Shown: positions 20,423 to 28,147 of the stretch, piece by piece | How positions within the stretch are numbered: the stretch's first letter is position 1 | Layout: each line of letters starts with the position of its first letter | Source of the DNA: Planctomycetota bacterium | GTDB lineage: Bacteria > Planctomycetota > UBA1135 > GCA-002686595 | DNA: 64,000 nt | Assembly (NCBI GenBank): GCA_023150475.1 | Contig: JAKLKU010000008.1 | Span: forward strand, 124,001 to 188,000 | Direction: 5' to 3' | Notes under the pieces: generated by a model | Told to the model about the DNA's origin: nothing | Databases searched by the model: none | Seen by the model: only the letters and a program-made list of their open reading frames with translations | Program-made: the position numbers and the translations under genes

Positions 20423-20858
20423 GCGAACGATGCTTTCTGCCGCCGGAGCGGCGCGGTGATCCCCTTGGCGCGGCGCGCTCGAACGCATGCGAATCGCTCG
20501 CGCAACGCACTTCGATCCGGAATGCTAGATCCGTGCCGCTGAGCGCCGAGCGCTGATTCGGTCCCTACGTACACGTTCGTCTCGCCGTGCGCGGCGTGCC
20601 GTACTTCCAACTTCCGGACGTGTCGTCCGCGTCGTCGACTCGCGGTTCACGTCGTTCGCGCGCGGGACGACGCGGCGATCCCGACGCGGAGCGAGCGACG
20701 TGCTCGCCACTCGACGTACCGCTTCGAGCCGACGCGTCTCGCGCAGCCTCCGAACCTATGAGCGCGTCGTCGCCGTCGCGGATCCGCGCGCCACGACCCG
20801 CCGAGTCGGCGAGGCGTCGCGCGCCGACCACGAACGCCGAAAGGAAGGAGTTCGACTC
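20423..20858. other. 436-bp divergent intergenic region
   Basis: It separates the beta-helix gene (minus) from the lectin-like gene (plus). On the minus strand a TAGCAT box (20522-20527) could be a -10 for the beta-helix gene. I see no ORF with a plausible protein, no RNA gene and no repeats. Confidence 0.4.
20841..20850 (+). promoter_or_regulatory. Strong ribosome binding site deciding the start at 20859
   Basis: AAGGAAGGAG ends 8 nt before the ATG at 20859. It rules out the longer in-frame start at 20700, whose extra residues are Arg/Thr-rich and look non-coding. Confidence 0.8.
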
Positions 20859-22055
20859 ATGTCCACCGGTTCACTCCCGCGCCTTCGCGCTTTCCGCTCG
20901 TGTTGCGCCGCCGTCGGGCTCGTCGCGGTCGCACACGCCGACATCCACTTCGTCGATTTCTCGAGCGTCCAGGGTCTGCAACTCCTCGGCGACGCGAGCC
21001 AGGTCGGCGACGTCTTGCGCGTCGTGCCCGGGATCTACGACCAAACCGGCGCGGCGTGGTTCCTCGCGCAGCAACCGCTCGCCGGCGGGTTCGACACGCG
21101 CTTCCGCTTCCGCTTGAGCGGCACGAACCCCGCCGCCGACGGCTTCGCGTTCGTGCTCCAGAACGACGCGCCGACCGCGATGGGTTCGTACGGCGGCTTC
21201 CTCGGGTACAGCGCGGGCTTCGGGCAAGGCGGCGTTCCGTGCGGCGGGTCGGACGGCGTTGCGTTCGGCGTCGCGATCGAGTTCGACACGTGGTTCAACT
21301 CCGAGTTCGTGGATCCGCACGGCACGCACGTCAGCATCCACACGCGCGGCGAGCAGACGAACTGCGCGCACGAACAGTTCTCGCTCGGCTCGACCGCGAG
21401 CGTGCCCGAGTTCCTCGACGGTGCGATCCACGAAGCGCGCATCGTGTACTCACCGGGCACACTGTCGGTGTTCGTCGACGACCTCGGCGCGCCGGTGCTC
21501 TCGATCGCGCTCGACCTCGCCGCGCATCCGTGGCTCGCGAACGGTTGGGTCGGCTTCACCGCCGGCACCTACTCCGCGGCGCGCGACACCGACATCCTCG
21601 ACTGGTCGTTCGTGACCGGAGGCGGCGCGAGCGGTCCGACGTTCTACTGCACCGCGAAAGCGAACTCACAAGGCTGCGTGCCGGTGCTCGCGACGGCCGG
21701 GCTCCCGAGCGCGAGCGCCGCGAACGAGTTCCACCTGCGGCTCGGTTCGGTGCTCGACGATCGTTTCGGCATGGTGCTCTACGGCACGAGTGGTCGCGCC
21801 GCCGTGCCGTTCGAAGGCGGTTGGCTCTGCGAGGCACTGCCGACCAAGCTCGCGTTGCTCTCGAGCTCCGGCGGGCCGCCACCGCTCGATTGCACGGGTG
21901 CGTTCGACGTCGAGTTCAACGCGCTCGCGGCGTCCGGCGTCGATCCCACGCTGGTCCCCGGCGCCACTGTCGACGCGCAGTTCTGGTCGCGCGATCGATT
22001 CGATGCCTTCGGCACGAACCTGAGCTCGGCGGTCGAGTTCGTCCTCGGGCCTTAG
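20859..22055 (+). CDS. Secreted L-type lectin-like protein with C-terminal YCTAK module
   Basis: A 398-residue protein with a signal peptide (1-27, cleavage near 'VAHADIHF'). Residues ~28-250 resemble bacterial legume-lectin-like domains: 'DTRFRFRLSG...ADGFAFVLQND', 'GVAIEFDTWFNSEFVDPHGTHVSIHT', 'HEARIVYSPGTLSVFVDD' and 'NGWVGFTAGT'. These include the Asp/Asn/His loop that binds calcium in legume lectins. The C-terminal ~140 residues begin 'TFYCTAKANSQGCVPVL' and are homologous to the end of the beta-helix protein at 18341-20422. It is probably an extracellular carbohydrate-binding protein; the ligand is unknown. Confidence 0.82.
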   Translation: MSTGSLPRLRAFRSCCAAVGLVAVAHADIHFVDFSSVQGLQLLGDASQVGDVLRVVPGIYDQTGAAWFLAQQPLAGGFDTRFRFRLSGTNPAADGFAFVLQNDAPTAMGSYGGFLGYSAGFGQGGVPCGGSDGVAFGVAIEFDTWFNSEFVDPHGTHVSIHTRGEQTNCAHEQFSLGSTASVPEFLDGAIHEARIVYSPGTLSVFVDDLGAPVLSIALDLAAHPWLANGWVGFTAGTYSAARDTDILDWSFVTGGGASGPTFYCTAKANSQGCVPVLATAGLPSASAANEFHLRLGSVLDDRFGMVLYGTSGRAAVPFEGGWLCEALPTKLALLSSSGGPPPLDCTGAFDVEFNALAASGVDPTLVPGATVDAQFWSRDRFDAFGTNLSSAVEFVLGP

Positions 22056-22080
22056 CGCGCAAGTCGCTCGCCGCAGCGCC

Positions 22081-22143
22081 GTTCAGCCCGTTCAGCCCGT
22101 TCAGCGCGTTCAGCGCGTTCAGCGCGTTCAGCGCGTTCAGCGC
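22081..22143. repeat. 9-bp tandem repeat array between convergent genes
   Basis: Seven back-to-back 9-bp units: two GTTCAGCCC then five GTTCAGCGC. The TGA of the M64 peptidase gene (22137-22139, minus) lies inside the last unit, so the array spans the gap and the 3' end of that gene. Confidence 0.9.
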
Positions 22144-23594
22144 GCGGCGGGCACTTCGATCCACCACACGCGCTCGGATTCGAGCAGCCCGAGTTCGTCC
22201 TTCAGCACCCAGGGGAACTTCTCGCCGCGCAGTTCGGTCGTGTCCTTCGCGCGCACGACGATGCGGTAGCGGCCCGGCTCCAACGCTTCGCGCGAAAGCA
22301 CGAACTCGTGGCCGCCGCCGGCAGTGGTGCGCGTCGACGCCCGCGGTTTCGCCGTGATCTCACCGAGCGGTCCACGTTGCGTGCGATCGTTCGCGCGTGC
22401 TCGCGGTTTGCCGCGTTCGCCCGCGCTCCGGCTGCGCCCGGTGGGGGCGCGCTCCGCTTCCGACGGCAGTTCGTCGCGCAGCACCCACCACTTGACTTCG
22501 AGCGCGTGCGTCGCGGGCTTCAGGACCTTGATCGAGAGCGTCAGCGGTTCGCGGCCGAGCTCGAGGAACTCGCGCGTCTCCGGGGCCGGCGGCGACTCCG
22601 AGTCGATCGGATCGACGCGCGCGTAGATCGCGAGTACCAGCGCTTCGCGGCAGACGACGCAGAAGCGTTCGTCGCTCGACATCACGCAGCCGGTCGACGT
22701 CGGCCGCCACGCGCCGCGCACGCGACCGAGTGCGCCTTCGTACACGCCGACGCCGGGGTGCTTCACGGCGATCCAATGCGCCCACGGCACTTTCTGCGGG
22801 TCTTCGTTCGCCGCGACGTTGATGCCGTCGCGCGCCGGCCCGGCGTCGTGGCTCTGTTGCGCGTCGTATTCGTCGCTCAAGCGGCCGAACGAGTGGCCGA
22901 ACTCGTGGATCACGGTCTTCACTTCGCGTCCGCCGATCGTCGCGATGCCGCTGCCGCCGGTGCCGAGCACGCCGTTCTTCACGAAGACGATCGCTTGGCC
23001 GTCGGAGTCGGGGATCTTCGCGAGCACGTCGAACACGAGCTTGCGTTCGATGCCGACGTGCCCTGCGAACGTGCCGAGCGTCTTGCCGCCGAGCGCCGTG
23101 TCGTACTCGCGGCCGAATCCGTCGACGCCGGAGTCCTTCGAGACGAGATCGGCGCGCAGGAAGTTGAAGTACTCGTAGTACTCGCGGAACGTCGACTGGC
23201 GCTCGAAGAGCGGCGGCACGTCCGCGGCGAGCTTCGCGAACGCGTCCATGTGCCCGAGCTCGTAACCGTCGCCCATCAAGACGACGTCGACTCGATTCGA
23301 GGACGGCCCGTGGCGCACGACGTCGGCCCAGCCGAGGAACGCACTCGGTCGTGAGCGCTCGGCGGCCTCGCGGCCCGCCGGAGTGTCGGGGTACTTGGCC
23401 GCGAGCTTCTCGTACTCGGCGCGCGCGTCGGCGAACCGGCCTTCTCGCGCCCGCGCTTCGGCGCGCTCGAGCAGCTTCTGCGCCGCTTCGTCCGGCGTCT
23501 CGACGATGGCGTGGGGGTGCGACGTCGCGTGGGACGCAGGCGGAACCGCGCCGATCGTGCTGAACGTTGCGAGCAGACAAACGAGGCCGTGCAT
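22137..23594 (-). CDS. M64 family metallopeptidase (IgA-peptidase-like), secreted
   Basis: A 485-residue protein from ATG 23594, chosen because residues 1-23 then form a signal peptide. Residues ~33-80 form a TPR-like helical hairpin ('KLLERAEARAREGRFADARAE'). The catalytic domain has 'VDVVLMGDGYE', typical of peptidase M64, and the zinc motif H230-E231-F-G-H234, followed by 'SFGRLSDEY' with a third ligand Asp. A C-terminal beta-rich region follows an Arg/Thr-rich linker. M64 enzymes are extracellular zinc endopeptidases; the substrate here is unknown. Convergent with the lectin-like gene across a 9-bp repeat array. Confidence 0.85.
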   Translation of the reverse strand: MHGLVCLLATFSTIGAVPPASHATSHPHAIVETPDEAAQKLLERAEARAREGRFADARAEYEKLAAKYPDTPAGREAAERSRPSAFLGWADVVRHGPSSNRVDVVLMGDGYELGHMDAFAKLAADVPPLFERQSTFREYYEYFNFLRADLVSKDSGVDGFGREYDTALGGKTLGTFAGHVGIERKLVFDVLAKIPDSDGQAIVFVKNGVLGTGGSGIATIGGREVKTVIHEFGHSFGRLSDEYDAQQSHDAGPARDGINVAANEDPQKVPWAHWIAVKHPGVGVYEGALGRVRGAWRPTSTGCVMSSDERFCVVCREALVLAIYARVDPIDSESPPAPETREFLELGREPLTLSIKVLKPATHALEVKWWVLRDELPSEAERAPTGRSRSAGERGKPRARANDRTQRGPLGEITAKPRASTRTTAGGGHEFVLSREALEPGRYRIVVRAKDTTELRGEKFPWVLKDELGLLESERVWWIEVPAAR

Positions 23595-23730
23595 GCGCCC
23601 GAAACTAACCCGTCGAGGCCGGTCCGGTAGCGCCCGATCGGCTTCTCGACACCGGCCGAACGCTCGGGCTCGTCGTGCGCACGTGCGGCGCCGCACGCCG
23701 CTCGCGTGTGGCATCGCGCGGACGATGCCG

Positions 23731-23736
23731 TAGGCT
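23731..23736 (+). promoter_or_regulatory. -10-like box before the CBU_0592-type gene
   Basis: TAGGCT ends 42 nt before the ATG at 23779. A weak -35-like GTGGCA (23708-23713) stands 17 nt upstream of it. Confidence 0.4.
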
Positions 23737-23778
23737 CTCGCGCGGAACGCGGCAGACGAGCCGCCGTGGACGGACACG

Positions 23779-24030
23779 ATGACGGCGAAGAAGAACGAGC
23801 CTTGGGTCGAGATCGTCGGTTGGATCGGCGCGGCGTGCGTGCTCGGCGCGTACGTCGGCCGGTCGCTCGGGCATTTGCCCGACGAGTTCGTCTACCAAGC
23901 GCTCAACGCCGTCGGGTCCCTCGGCATCCTGATCGTCGCGACGAAGAAGCGCGCGTGGCAGCCCGCGGCGCTGAACCTGATCTGGCTCCTGATCTCCGCT
24001 TGGTGCGTCGCGCGCCTCGCGGCGGCGTAG
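23779..24030 (+). CDS. Small membrane protein, CBU_0592-like family
   Basis: An 83-residue protein with three hydrophobic helices: 'VEIVGWIGAACVLGAYVG', 'VYQALNAVGSLGILIVA' and 'PAALNLIWLLISAWCVARL'. The Asn-Gly motifs inside the helices and the short length match the CBU_0592-like integral membrane family of unknown function. No signal peptide is cleaved. It stands alone, divergent from the M64 gene, and is followed by a strong hairpin. Confidence 0.75.
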   Translation: MTAKKNEPWVEIVGWIGAACVLGAYVGRSLGHLPDEFVYQALNAVGSLGILIVATKKRAWQPAALNLIWLLISAWCVARLAAA

Positions 24031-24072
24031 CACGAGCGACGCGTCGCGCCCCGAACCTCGCGCGCGAAACGA

Positions 24073-24107
24073 CCGAGGCCCGACGCCTCTTCGGCGCCGG
24101 GCCTCGG
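24073..24107. terminator. Bidirectional hairpin terminator
   Basis: CCGAGGCCCG (24073-24082) pairs with CGGGCCTCGG (24098-24107), with an inner CGCC/GGCG stem around TCTTC. It lies between the small membrane protein gene and the end of the convergent S8 protease gene. Confidence 0.75.
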
Positions 24108-24137
24108 ATACGAGACCGAACGGACTCGGTCAGGAGC

Positions 24138-27100
24138 TCACGGCACGATCGTCAGGCCGTCGACGTTCGCGCCGGTCGGGACGCCGACCGTCGAGAGGTC
24201 GAGTTGGATCGAGAACGTGCCCGACGTCGCCGAACCGGTCGTGCCGGTGAAGCGCACGAGGTCCTCGTCCGCCCACGAGATGCCGGACGTGAAGTCGGCT
24301 TGCGTCGAGATCACGAGGCCCGTGCCGCCGACGAAACCGATGCCGTCGATGTCGCCGCCCGACGATGCGCCGAGGCCGACGTCGCTGCCGTCGAAGTAGT
24401 GGGTGAACGAGCCCGACGTCGCCGAGCCGAACGTGCCCGTGAAGCTCAGGATGTCCTCGTCGGCGAGGCCGGAAAGTCCGGTCACCGAGGGATTCCCGAG
24501 CGTCGAGAGGAGCAGCGCACCGCCCGCCGTTTCCGAGATCGCGTCGATGTCCTCCGACGAGCTCGTGGTCAACCCGACGTCCGAGCCGTCGAAGTAGAAC
24601 ACGAAACTGCCGGCCGTCGTCGCGCCGGTCGAGGTCGGCACGAAACGGATGACGTCGCGGTCTTCGACCGTCGTGCCGCTCGGACCGCCGGTGAGCCCGG
24701 TGACCGAGAACGTCGTCGAGTCGAACGACATCAGGATCGAGCCGTCGGCGCGCACGTGGAAGGCGTCGATGTCGGTGCTCGAGAGCCCGACGTCGGAACC
24801 GTCGAAGTAGTACGCCCACGCGCCGGTCGCAGTGTCGTAGTAGACGATGTCCTCGTCCGCGACCGTGCCGAGCACCGGCAACGTCGTGTTCGCTGCGAAC
24901 GACACGTAGTAACGCGTCGACGCAGGCGGCGTGTTGACCGTGATGTAGTTGGTGCGAGTGAGCGCGTTGCTCCCGCCCGGCCCGGTCACCGTCAACGTCA
25001 CCGAGTACGTGCCCGGCGTCGTGTAGACGTGGTTCGGGTTCTGAGCGGTCGACGTGCCGGTGTCACCGAAGTCCCACGCCCAGCTCGTGATCGAACCGGT
25101 CGAGAGGTCGGTGAAGTTGACCGAGAGCGGCGCGTTGCCGCTGGTCGGCGTGCCGGCGAAGTCCGCGGTCGGCGCGGTCGGCGCGCTGACCGTGACGTAG
25201 TTGGTGCGGGTGAGCGCGTCGCTCCCGCCCGGACCCGTCACCGTCAACGTCACCGAGTAGGTGCCCGGCGTCGAGTACACGTGGCTCGGGTTCTGCACGG
25301 TCGAAGTGCCCGTGTCGCCGAAGTCCCACGCCCAGCTCGAGATCGAGCCCGTCGACGCGTCGGTGAAGTTCACCGTGAGCGGCGCGGAGCCCGACGTCGG
25401 CGTGCCAGTGAAGTTCGCGACCGGCGCGACCGGCGCGCCGGCCGAACCGTTGTAGACGACGAGCGCGAAGTCCTGGTCGGTCGTGTCGGCGTTGCCCGGC
25501 ACGCCGTCGCCGGCGATCGAAGTCGCCGTGACGGTGACCGTGAACGCGCCGGAGGTGCCGGCGGGCAGGAAGACGAGCTCGGTGTTGTTGCGGATGTCCG
25601 CGGTGCCGCCCGAGATCGAGTTGGCGCCGCTGAACACGTTCCCGCGGTACGTCGTCGCGCCGACGGTCACCGTGAGGTCGAGGTTGTTGACGTACGGCGC
25701 GCCGGTGGTGGGGCCGGGCGCGTCGGTCCACACGAGCGCGACGCGGAACGGCTTCGACGTGTCGGCGACGTTGCCGGCGACCGACCACGTCGCACCGCTC
25801 GCGCCGAGCACCTGCGTCTGGTCCTCGAGGATGCGCGACGCTGCGCCGATCGCGCGGGGCAGGTTGAACTGACCCGAGCCTTGGCTGTTCGACGGCAGCG
25901 TGTCGTTCGCGCCGACGCCGGTCATGTATTGGCCGCTGATCACGACCATCGCCTTGTTGAGCGCGGGGCTCGGCGCGGCGAGGCCGTTGTTCAGGAACCA
26001 CTGGTAGATCAGCGCGGCGGCGCCGGAGATCGCGGGGCACGAGTGGCTCGTGCCACTCGACCAGCCGTAGAGCGTCTGCCCGGTCGGCCAGTACTGGTTG
26101 CACACCGACGAACCGTCGTAGTTCGTCTGCGGAACGCCCGCTTCGATGTGCGTGCCGGGAGCGATCGTCTCGGGCTTCCAGCGGCCGTCGCCGCCGGAGC
26201 TGTTGACCGGACCGCGGCTCGAGAACGAGATCACGTCCTGCCAACTGTTCGCGCCGGTGTTGCCGATGCCGCAACCATCGGTGCCGGTCTGGCGATCGTT
26301 CTCGCCCGCGCCGACGGTGATGATGTTCTTCGCGGTGCCCGGCGTCGAAACGGTGTTGGTGCCGGAGCCGTGGTTGCCCGCGGCGAACACGACCAGGTAT
26401 TGCTGGTTGCCGGCAGTGCCGGTCTGCGCGTCGCGCGCGATGAAGTCGTACTCCTGGGAGTTCGCGTCGTAGTCGGGCACCGGACCGCCGGTGAACGTCT
26501 GGAAGCCCCAGGAGTTCGAGCTGATGCGCGCGCCGAGGCCGTAAGCCTGGCTCTCGTACGACGTCGCGGTCGCCGAACCGGCGCCGAAGATCGCCGTCGA
26601 ACCGACGCGCGCCCAAGGCGCGACACCGAGGCCGTAGTTGTAGCCGCCGGTGTCCTCGACCGCGGTGCCCGTGCCGTCGTTGAAGCCGCCGACGATGTGC
26701 GCGTTGAGGAAACCGTGGCCGCCTTGCGCGCCGGTCTGACCCGTCGGGTTCAACGAGAAGGCGACACGCGAGCTCGCGAGGTCGGGATGTCCGGTGAGCG
26801 ACGTCGCGTCGTCGGCGACGTTGACCGCGAAGCTCGTGAACTGCGACGAGTTGAAGCCGAGACCCGCGAGGAACGCGAGGTAGCCGGGCGCCGACGGACC
26901 GGTCGCCGTGACGTTGCCGGCCATGATCTGGCCTTGGCGTTCGTCGTAGCGCGTGATCACGCCTTGCGGTTCGACTTGGAAGACGTGCGGCGAGAGCGCG
27001 AGCGCTTGCGCGACCGCCGGAGTGATCTCGGCGCGCACGTTGACGTACGGACCGACGCGGCGCACGTCGACGACCTTCGCCGCGCTCGCTTCGATCTCGA

Positions 27101-27893
27101 GGATCGCGTCGGCGACGTTCGCGCCGTGGATCAACTGGATGGTGACGAGCCGCGGCTCGCTTTCGAAGTCGAGGTACGCGCGGCGCAGCTCGGCGTGCAT
27201 GCGGAAGCCGGGCTCGTAGAGACCGACGTGTTGCACGTGAGCGCTCGAACGGGCGAGTTGGTCGAGCTCGGCGACGCGCTCGGGCGCGACCGCGACGACG
27301 TACGCGTTCAGTGCGACGTACTGACTGAAACTCGCGCCGACGCGGTCGAAGAGCTCGAGCCACGCGTCTTGCACCGGCCCGTCGAATTGGACGACGTAGA
27401 GACCCGCGAGCGGATCGAGCGCCGTCGCGTTCGGCGCCGACATGCGGAACGCCGGGTGCAGCGTCGAAAGCGTCGCTTCCGGCGCTTGGCCACGGAGCAC
27501 GATCTCGTTGAAGACGACGAGCTCGTTCTCGTCGTGGAACTCGTAGCCGGCGGCGCGCAGCGCGTCGCGGCTCGGATACGCACGCTCGTCGATCACGGCG
27601 AGCGCGAACGAACCGTAGTCGTGCGTGCGGACGAGCCCTTGCTCGCTCGCGAGCCGCGCCAACGTCGCGGCCTTCGACTGCGTGTCGACGAGCACGCGGT
27701 GCAACGGACCGGGGCCGAACCACGCGTTCGGAATCGTGTCCGACAGAGGAGGCGTGCTCTCCTCGAAGCGGCGCAAGTCGGGAGGACCTTGTTCTTGCGC
27801 GGACGCGACGGGCGCGGCGAACGCGCCCAACCAAGCGACGAACGAAGCGGACAGGCAAATGAAGTTGCGTGTCCCAACGAAGCTGCGTGTCAT
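24138..27893 (-). CDS. Secreted S8 (subtilisin-like) protease with two PKD domains and four C-terminal repeats
   Basis: A 1251-residue protein from ATG 27893; the frame extends to 28118 but only this start gives the signal peptide ('FAAPVASAQEQ'). Residues ~35-290 are a propeptide-like region. The S8 domain has the catalytic Asp in 'FAVNVADDA', His in 'GGHGFLNAHIVGG' and Ser in 'SSGTSHSCPAISGAAAL'; the layout resembles Kp43-type subtilases. A beta domain (PPC-like) follows, then two almost identical PKD domains ('WAWDFGDTGTST' in both), and four ~60-residue units. Three of those units contain 'YFDGSDVGL' and all have 'EDI/V...F' and 'DID' motifs. It likely degrades extracellular protein and attaches to the surface or a substrate by its tail. 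Confidence 0.9.
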   Translation of the reverse strand: MTRSFVGTRNFICLSASFVAWLGAFAAPVASAQEQGPPDLRRFEESTPPLSDTIPNAWFGPGPLHRVLVDTQSKAATLARLASEQGLVRTHDYGSFALAVIDERAYPSRDALRAAGYEFHDENELVVFNEIVLRGQAPEATLSTLHPAFRMSAPNATALDPLAGLYVVQFDGPVQDAWLELFDRVGASFSQYVALNAYVVAVAPERVAELDQLARSSAHVQHVGLYEPGFRMHAELRRAYLDFESEPRLVTIQLIHGANVADAILEIEASAAKVVDVRRVGPYVNVRAEITPAVAQALALSPHVFQVEPQGVITRYDERQGQIMAGNVTATGPSAPGYLAFLAGLGFNSSQFTSFAVNVADDATSLTGHPDLASSRVAFSLNPTGQTGAQGGHGFLNAHIVGGFNDGTGTAVEDTGGYNYGLGVAPWARVGSTAIFGAGSATATSYESQAYGLGARISSNSWGFQTFTGGPVPDYDANSQEYDFIARDAQTGTAGNQQYLVVFAAGNHGSGTNTVSTPGTAKNIITVGAGENDRQTGTDGCGIGNTGANSWQDVISFSSRGPVNSSGGDGRWKPETIAPGTHIEAGVPQTNYDGSSVCNQYWPTGQTLYGWSSGTSHSCPAISGAAALIYQWFLNNGLAAPSPALNKAMVVISGQYMTGVGANDTLPSNSQGSGQFNLPRAIGAASRILEDQTQVLGASGATWSVAGNVADTSKPFRVALVWTDAPGPTTGAPYVNNLDLTVTVGATTYRGNVFSGANSISGGTADIRNNTELVFLPAGTSGAFTVTVTATSIAGDGVPGNADTTDQDFALVVYNGSAGAPVAPVANFTGTPTSGSAPLTVNFTDASTGSISSWAWDFGDTGTSTVQNPSHVYSTPGTYSVTLTVTGPGGSDALTRTNYVTVSAPTAPTADFAGTPTSGNAPLSVNFTDLSTGSITSWAWDFGDTGTSTAQNPNHVYTTPGTYSVTLTVTGPGGSNALTRTNYITVNTPPASTRYYVSFAANTTLPVLGTVADEDIVYYDTATGAWAYYFDGSDVGLSSTDIDAFHVRADGSILMSFDSTTFSVTGLTGGPSGTTVEDRDVIRFVPTSTGATTAGSFVFYFDGSDVGLTTSSSEDIDAISETAGGALLLSTLGNPSVTGLSGLADEDILSFTGTFGSATSGSFTHYFDGSDVGLGASSGGDIDGIGFVGGTGLVISTQADFTSGISWADEDLVRFTGTTGSATSGTFSIQLDLSTVGVPTGANVDGLTIVP

Positions 27894-28147
27894 CGGGGGC
27901 TCCGAAGGATGGTTCCGGAACGGAATCTTGGGGGTTTTGCGAGCCGACCAGAATCCGGGGACGCGGGGGACGGGCTCGAAGCTAGCGCGCTTTGGCGAAT
28001 CGCGATAGGCGCGCGCGAATTCGCGTGACTCGAAGCAGGAGCAAGAGTCGAGAACGGGAAGTCGTCGCTCGAGCGCGTCGAAAGATTGGACTCCGATTCG
28101 GCGCTCGCGCGTGCGCAACTCGGAATCGAATCTCCGTCGTCGGTCCC

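Noticed and set aside
23706..28028. Very long open frame on the plus strand (1440 codons) opposite the S8 protease gene
   Set aside because: Its translation is Arg/Asp/Val-rich with no domain or signal, as expected for the complement of a high-GC gene. The minus-strand frame has a full S8 protease with catalytic triad.
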